Source of the DNA: Trueperella sp.
Lineage (GTDB): Bacteria > Actinomycetota > Actinomycetes > Actinomycetales > Actinomycetaceae
Reading direction: 5' to 3'
Length of the DNA stretch: 5,191 nt
Assembly: GCA_012727825.1 (NCBI GenBank)
Contig: JAAYGH010000160.1
Coordinates: forward strand, 1-5,191
How positions within the stretch are numbered: position 1 is the first letter of the stretch; every line of letters begins with the position of its first letter. The position numbers were made by a program, and so were the translations under genes. The notes below the pieces were generated by a model. It did not search any database and had not been told where the DNA came from. It worked only from the letters and a program-made list of their open reading frames with translations. Of the stretch, positions 1-5,191 are shown in pieces.

Positions 1-1006
1 CCGCGGTCGCATTCATGAAGCCGAACCCTTCGAGCGACTCCACCGAGATATCGTCGTTCGCGCCCGTCACCACGAACTGGGCCTTGCCGGTTGTGATCTT
101 ATCGAGACCCTCCTCGAGCGACACGGCCGCTGACGCACAGGCTGCAACCGGCTGAACCATCGCACCGTAGCCACCCACGTAAGACTGCATCGTGTGCGCC
201 GCGATGACGTTCGGCAGAGTTTCCTGCAAAATGTCCTGCGGCACATCCTCACCAAGGAAGCGTTCGACGAACAGTTTGCGCATCGAGCTCATGCCACCGA
301 ATCCGGTGCCCTGCGTTGACGCAATCTGAGTCGGGTGGATCGCTTCAAGTAACTCGGCGGGCTCGAAGCCTGCCGAAATAAAGGCATCCACCGTGGTAAC
401 AAGGTTCCACACGGCCATCTTGTCCGCGCCTTCAATCATCGACGCAGGGATACCCCAGCGGGTCGGATCAAAGTCCTCGGGCAACTGTCCCGCAACGAAG
501 CGTGACAGGGTCGTCTTACGAGGAACCATCGTCGTTGCGCCCTTCTTGCGCGTCACCTGCCACTCGGCACTGTCCACCGACGGCGGGGTTACCTGCGTAA
601 ACTGCGGATCGGCCGCCTCGTAGGCACGCGCGTCCTCCTCGGAGTTGACTGAGAAGGTCACCGGTCGATCAAGGAACACCGTCACCATGTCAATGGTGCC
701 GCCGTCCTGGATCGGACCGTCGTCTGACAGACGACGAACGCCTGCGCGGGCCACCACCTCGTCGCGATAGCGCTCAAAGATGTCCGACTCGTCGACGTAA
801 TTATCCTCCGCGTCATACCAGCCGGCCTTCGGCGCCTCGTGCCAGGTCAGCAGACCCGTCATCCACGCGAGCTCGAGCACGCCGGCCGCGGTGAGCTCAA
901 CCTCGCCGTCCGCCTGAATGCCCAACTCGGCCGACAGGCGCGTGCGCGAGGAGCCCCACGGGCCAGCCTCTCCGACGCCCACAATAACGATCGTGTCTTC
1001 CGGGCG
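1..1006 (-). other. FAS-I beta-ketoacyl synthase (KS) domain, N-terminal part
   Basis: Residues 1396-1730 begin the condensing enzyme, which joins the acyl chain to malonyl-ACP with loss of CO2. The domain opens with TIVIVGVGEAGPWGSSRTR, where the FAS-I-specific GSSRTR run is clear. It continues through WGIPASM (1579-1585) and STQGTGFGGMSSM (1625-1637) to the nucleophile C1685 in AACASA (bases 137-139). The window ends about 45 residues later at GFMNATA, so the two catalytic histidines and the thiolase-fold C-terminal half cannot be checked here. The visible part has no lesion. Confidence 0.93.
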
Positions 1007-4000
1007 CGCGGTGCCATCGGACCACACATCGCTGTACTCGGGAAGCCCCACAACCTGCGGGCTCGGTAGCGCCGAGATGGTCTCGCCGCCCTCGTCAGAT
1101 TCTTCTGGCTGGGCCTCGACGCGGGCGTTCTGAGCGAGCGACGGGAAGTCAATCGCCTCCAGTCCGCCAGTCAAGTCCGCGTCAATTGGCTCTTCGCCGG
1201 CCTTCGCGCGCGCTTGCGCCGATGCCAAACCAACGAGCTGATCAGCCATCTCGTCCGTCGACCACGTGCGAACTCCAGCAGCCTCAGCTGCCTCCACAAG
1301 CGGATCGTTGCCGCCCATGAGGCCCGTGCCGCGAACCCATCCAATGCGCGCGTGCGCAAGGGTCACGCGGTTAGCCCACGGCTCGACCTTCCACTTATTA
1401 ATGATTGCATCGAACGCGGCCTTGACCTCGCCGTACGCACCATCGCCACCAAAAAGACCTCGGTTTGGCGAACCTGGAAGCACCGCATGCATGCGATGGC
1501 CAACATCCGTATCCGTACCGATCTTGGCAAGACCCGTGAGCAGACGCTCTAGGCCCCACAGCATCAGACGTGCTTGGCTCTCGGTGTCGGCACCGGCCTG
1601 GTCCATCATGCCAAAGACGCGCGGAGCAGCAAACGGGAAAAGCATGTCCGGAACCATCGCCGGCTTCTTCTCCTCCGTCTGACCACCCACCGTCTCGCGA
1701 ACCGGGTTCTCAATCCATTCCACCAATGCATCGATGTCACGGTACGAGGACAGGTTCGCGGGCACGAGCCACAGACTCGCGTCGCTACGCGCATTGTCGC
1801 GGTACAGGTTTCGACCGGCCAACAGGCGCTTCTGGTCGACGCGCGACGCGGTCGCAATGACAGTCGCACCCCCAGCAAGCAGACGCTTAGTCACCGCTCC
1901 GCCGATCGAGTCCGGGGTCATACCTGTAACCACGGCGATCTGCCCGCTGTATTCGCCAGCAGATTCATCAACGGCTACCTTCGCGATCTCGAGGAGCGTC
2001 TCGCGCACCTCGACGGAGACCTCGGCATTGGCCGCGTAATACTCCGCCTGACGCGCCACTTCGGCGCCGGTTCCTACGAAGGTCGACAGATTCAGTGACC
2101 TAGCGGCCTCGCTGGCCCCAAATTCGCCGGTATCGGTCGAATTTTCACTAAACTTGCCGCGATTTGCCTGTGCCTCGCTCGTCACGACACTCAATTCGCC
2201 ATTGACGAGGCGCGCAAGGTCCTCTCGCGCGCTCGCCCAGCGGTCATTGAGCAACACGGCCTTCTTGGCTGAGAAGCTGGGCTCCACGAGCTTTGGCCAG
2301 TTCGAGCCGAGCTCGGCGGTCACGGTCTCAACGAGCGCCGTGTCCTCCATCTGAGCCGATACGTCTGGCGTTGTCTTGCCCAACCGGTCCAGCAGATCGC
2401 GTGCGTTATTCGCCAGCACTGACGTGATCTCGTCCGAGAAGGCATCGAGAGCAGCGGAGTCAACGACCGCACCGCCTGCGCCGCCACCAGCGCTCGGCTT
2501 GGACACGGCCACGCCCTTGAGCGCTCCCACGCGTTCCACAGCTGCGTCGATCAGAGCGTCGACATCGGCTACCGATGTTGGACTTGCCGGAAGTTGCGCG
2601 AGTTCTCCGCCGCGCGAGGACTTGCCTTCGCGGGTGTCAAGCAAAATCACGGCCGTCGTCCATGCCGTCCAGCCTTCACCTAGACCCCACGTGTCCGACA
2701 CGCGCTGAGCAATATGGTCCAGCCGCAGTCCCGCAGCACCAAAGAGCTTACGAATACGGTCGGACATCGCTTCGGACAGGACCATGCCAAACGGCTTGTA
2801 GTTGTGCGCGAGCTTGTTGACCGTCTTCGATAGTTCTGCCACCGATGCCTCTGCAGCTCCGTCAATCGAGGAAAGATTGAGCTCGGAGGCCATGTCCATA
2901 AGCACCTGGTTGCGCTTCGAGGACACTCCATTCGTGAGTGATTCGACGGTGTCCGCGTCGCCTACTTGCTCGTAGGTCAGCTTGTTCGAGTCTGCCAACA
3001 GCACGCGGGTTGCATCGGCTGCGTCGAAGCTAATTTCATCAACGGGGCCCGATGATGCAGGTGCGGCGGCCGCAGGCGCGGCTGCCGGAGCTGCTTCCGG
3101 AGCGGGTGCTGGTGTAGCGTCGGTCGCTTGCCCACCACTTTGTGCTGGCGCGGATTCATCCGCTCCAGTTGAAGCGGAACCCGCGGCTTCCTCAGGCGCA
3201 GAGTCCACTGGAACTGCCATGAGAGGCTCGGCCGTCGCCTGATCTTCGTTGTAGACAGCCTTGGCATCGCGCTGAACGTTGTACACGCTCACGCGGCGGT
3301 TGACGAACTTCGGCTGGCCGAGCGTCCTTGACGCGAGGTTGGCCAACGTCGGAGCGGCACCCAGACCAATCTCAATGAGGTTCTCCACACCAGCGCCACC
3401 ATCGGCCACGCCACGGAAGAGGAGATCCTGGGTCTCGATCCAGCGCACCGGCGAGGCAAACTGCCACGCCAAAAGCTCCACGAGCAGGTCGCGCGTAATC
3501 GTTCCGGCCTCAGCCTCCAGGGAGACATCAGCCCAGCGTGCTTTCAGACCGGAGACCGTTTCTGACGGCACCACCTCGAGGATCGAATCCAAGAAGGCCT
3601 CAGTTAGCTCAAACGGACGTGCCACGAGGTTCGGAATGTAGCGGTCGACCAGCATCGCTGGATCGATCTCGCTCGGCAACAGGGCGTCGAGCAGCTCCCG
3701 GAAATCCGGGACGCCATCTCGAAGGACTGTCGAGTGGAACGGCACATCAATACCCGGGACGAGCATGAACGGACGTTTACCACCGGCTTCCTCTGCACGC
3801 CGACCTGCGTCGGCCGCGAGCGCCTCAATGCCTGCAATTGTTCCAGCGATCGAGTACTGCTCGCCTGCCAGGTTGTAGTTAACGATCTCGATAAACTCGC
3901 CACTGGCCTTGGCAACAGACGCAACATAATCGCCCACGCCATCGTCACCGACCCCGAACTGGTTCGGACGCAACGCGCCCATCTGGTAGTTCGAGAAGCC

Positions 4001-5191
4001 TTCCGCATCGCGCGGGACGAGGTTGTGCATCGTCGAACCGCGATGGAAGACGATCTCGATGACCGCCTCAAGCGGGAAGATCTGGCCGTAGGCGGACAGC
4101 GCGTTGTACTCACCCAGCGAGTGTCCGGCAAGGTATGAGCCCTCCACCAGAGCGCCTGCTTCGCGCAGACGCTCAGTCTGGGCGAACGCGACGGTCGCGA
4201 GCGCGACCTGCGTGAACTGGGTCAGGTTCAACACGCCTTCCGGGTGACGATAGGTCACGCCGTTCGCGGTCAACACCTGCGGGTTATCGCGCACGATGGC
4301 AAGGATCGAGAAGTCGAGTGCCTCGCGCGTGTGCTTGTCAGCGCGCTCCCACACGTCGCGTGCTGCCGGCGAAGACGCCCGCTCATCGAGGGTCATGCCC
4401 TGGCTTTGCACGCCCTGGCCCGGGTACACGTATGCAGTCTTAGCCGGGGTGACGGTAGCAGTTGCTTGCGACACGACTTCCTTATCCACGCGGCAGTTGA
4501 CCTCGAGGATGAGGCCGCCACCATCGACGGAGCCAATGCGCTCCACCGAGATGTCCACCTCGTCATTCAGGTCCACCGTTCCGTACATGCGGTAGGTCCA
4601 GCCTTGGATGTGCCAGCGGTGTCCGTCCTTGTCGGTCGCGGACACGGCATGCTGGGCGGCGGCACAAAGCCACATTCCGTGAACGAGCGGTGCCTGCAAG
4701 CCCGCAACTTTCGCGGCGCGGTGGGAGCTGTGGATCGGGTTGTAGTCGCCCGAGACCATTGCGAACGGGGTCATGTCTTCCGGCGCAGTCACGGTCACAC
4801 GGCGAAGAACCGACCGCGGGGTATCGGAAATTTCCTGCTCGATGCCACCTGCGTACGGCGGATCGACGGGGAGCTCCTTGCCAAATACGCGGCCGCGGAT
4901 GGCGAAGCGTTCGATGAACGAACCGATGAATTCGCCCTCGTGGGTGAGTTCAGTTTCGACGACGACCACGCGGCCCGAGCTGGACTCCGAGTAGGAGGTG
5001 CAGCGGCTGCGCGCATCGAGGTGGTCGAGACCAGCGAGCTTATCGGTGTCGAGATTTTCGGTGTGATCAAGGTGGACGGCGTTGAGCAGTCCCTCGATCA
5101 CCGGGTAATCATCCACAATCACCGAGCCGAGCGCGGCGTAAATTGACGGCCAGCACATTCCTAGCACCGCTGACGGCACGATTGGGGAAAG
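1..5191 (-). CDS. fas: Type I fatty acid synthase (FAS-I), internal fragment open at both ends
   Basis: One frame is open across the whole window (1730 codons, bases 5191 to 2), with neither start nor stop present. The product is a cytosolic multienzyme that builds long-chain acyl-CoA (typically C16-C18) from acetyl-CoA, malonyl-CoA and NAD(P)H. Domains seen in order are MaoC-type dehydratase (residues 1-250), malonyl/palmitoyl transferase (251-640), acyl carrier domain (717-896), ketoreductase (1081-1345) and the start of ketosynthase (1396-1730). Key residues are intact: D149/H154, S358, R384 and H486, phosphopantetheine site S757, S1241/Y1253/K1257, and C1685. Bacterial FAS-I proteins are usually about 3000-3200 residues, so slightly over half is shown. 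The missing parts are AT and ER upstream and the KS end downstream. Known members assemble into a barrel-shaped hexamer. The domain order and motifs exclude a type II system or a polyketide synthase. One TTA leucine codon (350-352) was noticed; codon use is otherwise GC-ending. Confidence 0.97.
1007..1156 (-). other. Acidic inter-domain linker between KR and KS
   Basis: Residues 1346-1395 contain a Glu/Asp-rich hydrophilic run around 1358-1370, then SALPSP at 1373-1378, before the first ketosynthase strand. The LPSP element and the acidic stretch have counterparts at this place in mycobacterial FAS as I remember it. It is likely a solvent-exposed connector with no catalytic role. Confidence 0.65.
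1157..1951 (-). other. FAS-I beta-ketoacyl reductase (KR) domain
   Basis: Residues 1081-1345 form an SDR-type Rossmann domain that reduces beta-ketoacyl-ACP with NADPH. The first strand and nucleotide loop are at IAVVTGMTPDSIGG (1085-1098). The catalytic triad is S1241 in LPGSPNRG, Y1253 (bases 1433-1435) and K1257 in AYGEVK. The Ser-to-Tyr spacing is 12 and the Tyr-Lys spacing is the usual 4. The conserved tail RGTGLMGGND (1287-1296) follows. The nucleotide loop departs from the classical TGxxxGxG pattern, but the catalytic residues are complete, so activity is expected. Confidence 0.92.
1952..2461 (-). other. Scaffold segment between ACP and ketoreductase
   Basis: Residues 911-1080 precede the Rossmann fold and are predicted largely helical. 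The conserved element KKAVLLNDRWASARED (976-991) is typical of the FAS-I region leading into KR, where fungal homologues build part of the central disc. No catalytic residue is recognised. Residues about 996-1040 are poorly conserved compared with what I recall of mycobacterial FAS. They have looser codon use, including TTT, AGT, AAT and the rare AGG (2099-2101). Confidence 0.7.
2462..2503 (-). other. Gly/Ala-rich central linker after ACP
   Basis: Residues 897-910 read as a Gly-rich flexible run (SAGGGAGGAVV) directly followed by a helix beginning DSAALDAF. Fungal FAS has a comparable Ala/Gly linker anchoring the carrier domain to the central disc, and mycobacterial FAS has a similar glycine run. 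With the Pro/Ala linker on the other side it gives the carrier domain a two-point tether. Confidence 0.75.
2504..3043 (-). other. FAS-I acyl carrier (ACP) domain with its structural half
   Basis: Residues 717-896 carry the growing acyl chain on a phosphopantetheine arm. The core helical bundle contains NGVSSKRNQ at 754-762. By alignment with the fungal GGKSTxQNE motif, the modified serine is S757 (bases 2921-2923). The adjacent S758 makes this assignment likely rather than certain. After the core comes the second, structural helical half found only in FAS-I carriers, roughly residues 797-896, including TWGLGEGW at 834-841. Stand-alone ACPs are about 80 residues, so the roughly 180-residue length supports the two-part architecture. 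A phosphopantetheinyl transferase, not in this window, is needed for activation. Confidence 0.88.
3044..3271 (-). other. Ala/Pro-rich linker tethering the acyl carrier domain to MPT
   Basis: Residues 641-716 are low in complexity and probably disordered. They are rich in Ser, Asp and Glu at first, then almost entirely Ala and Pro between about 693 and 712. The position matches the peripheral linker of FAS-I, which lets the carrier domain swing between active sites inside the reaction chamber. It corresponds to the place where the beta and alpha chains are separate in many fungi. Codons for the Ala/Pro run are mixed, so this is not a perfect DNA tandem repeat. Confidence 0.85.
3272..4441 (-). 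other. FAS-I malonyl/palmitoyl transferase (MPT) domain
   Basis: Residues 251-640 form an acyltransferase-fold domain. In FAS-I it loads malonyl from CoA onto the carrier domain and transfers the finished palmitoyl chain back to CoA, which is why these synthases release acyl-CoA rather than free acid. Visible motifs are the oxyanion PGQG at 257-260, the nucleophile elbow GHSLGE at 356-361 with S358 at bases 4118-4120, the malonate-binding arginine R384 in VFHRG, and the catalytic histidine H486 in VPFH. The conserved run LLAWQFASPVRWIETQ near residues 573-588 is characteristic of FAS-I and fits it better than stand-alone FabD. All catalytic residues are present. Confidence 0.93.
4442..5191 (-). 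other. FAS-I dehydratase domain (double hotdog, MaoC-like), C-terminal part
   Basis: These residues (1-250) dehydrate beta-hydroxyacyl-ACP to the trans-2-enoyl intermediate. Residues 1-127 look like the non-catalytic hotdog half, beginning with a conserved Cys-Trp-Pro stretch and a VHLDH motif. Residues 128-250 carry the MaoC/hydratase-2 signature: SGDYNPIH, with the catalytic pair D149 (4745-4747) and H154 (4730-4732), then HGMW at 171-174. The pair is intact, so the domain is predicted active. The domain begins before the window edge. The boundary with the transferase is set just before the KTAYVYPGQG stretch and is approximate. Confidence 0.9.

Noticed and set aside
350..352. A TTA leucine codon, which in Streptomyces can signal bldA control
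   Set aside because: Streptomyces uses a type II FAS, so the host is not of that kind. A single TTA in a 1730-codon stretch is unremarkable.
1485..1494. Perfect 10-base palindrome gcatgcatgc
   Set aside because: It falls within ordinary KR codons for Arg-Met-His-Ala (1233-1236) and has no partner site or promoter context; chance is sufficient.
1574..2098. A 174-codon plus-strand open frame opposite the KR domain
   Set aside because: It is also in register with the sense codons and lies opposite the KR Rossmann loop and the segment leading into it. It has no recognisable domain and is explained by codon bias.
3044..3130. Possible GC-rich hairpins or a repeat array in the Ala/Pro segment
   Set aside because: Repetition of gcc/gca/ccg-type codons for Ala and Pro explains the similarity. 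Units are not of constant length or sequence, and the frame stays open, so there is no terminator or tandem array.
3604..4131. A 175-codon minus-strand open frame overlapping MPT
   Set aside because: It is in a different frame from the FAS product. The translation is Arg/Ser-rich with no motif, while the FAS frame here holds the GHSLGE nucleophile and the VPFH histidine.
4244..5146. A 300-codon open frame on the plus strand, antisense to the DH and MPT domains
   Set aside because: It is in exact codon register with the FAS frame. Its stops would correspond to sense TTA, CTA and TCA codons, which this GC-rich gene rarely uses, so long antisense frames arise by chance. Its translation resembles no family I recognise, while the minus strand carries clear catalytic motifs.

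Overview
The window is one uninterrupted stretch of coding sequence on the minus strand. It is the middle-to-late part of a giant type I fatty acid synthase (FAS-I), and the gene runs off both ends. Reading the minus strand from base 5191 down to base 2 gives 1730 codons with no stop. The catalytic motifs of successive FAS-I domains all fall in that single frame, so I see no frameshift or inactivation. Residue numbers in this annotation count from the first codon at base 5191; residue n occupies bases 5192-3n to 5194-3n.

Domain order along the protein, from high to low coordinates: end of the double-hotdog/MaoC dehydratase (4442-5191), malonyl/palmitoyl transferase (3272-4441), Pro/Ala-rich linker (3044-3271), acyl carrier domain (2504-3043), short Gly-rich linker (2462-2503), helical scaffold segment (1952-2461), ketoreductase (1157-1951), acidic linker (1007-1156), and the first part of the ketosynthase through its active-site cysteine (1-1006). 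This DH-MPT-ACP-KR-KS order is that of actinobacterial FAS-I, equivalent to the fungal beta and alpha subunits fused head to tail. The acyltransferase and enoyl reductase domains expected before DH, the rest of KS with its two histidines, and any phosphopantetheinyl transferase domain lie outside the window.

Organism: bacterial FAS-I is essentially confined to mycolic-acid-containing Actinomycetota and relatives (Mycobacterium, Corynebacterium, Rhodococcus), Bifidobacterium and Actinomycetaceae-type genera. The DNA is moderately GC-rich by eye (around 60%, not counted). The protein resembles what I remember of mycobacterial FAS but is clearly diverged from it, so a Bifidobacteriaceae or Actinomycetaceae-like host is plausible. 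Genus cannot be fixed from sequence alone.

There is no intergenic DNA, RNA gene, promoter, terminator, mobile element or CRISPR array. This is a housekeeping lipid-synthesis gene, and I found no undescribed system. The points worth a second look are small features inside the synthase: an atypical KR nucleotide-binding loop, a divergent insert with unusual codon use, and the two linkers around ACP.
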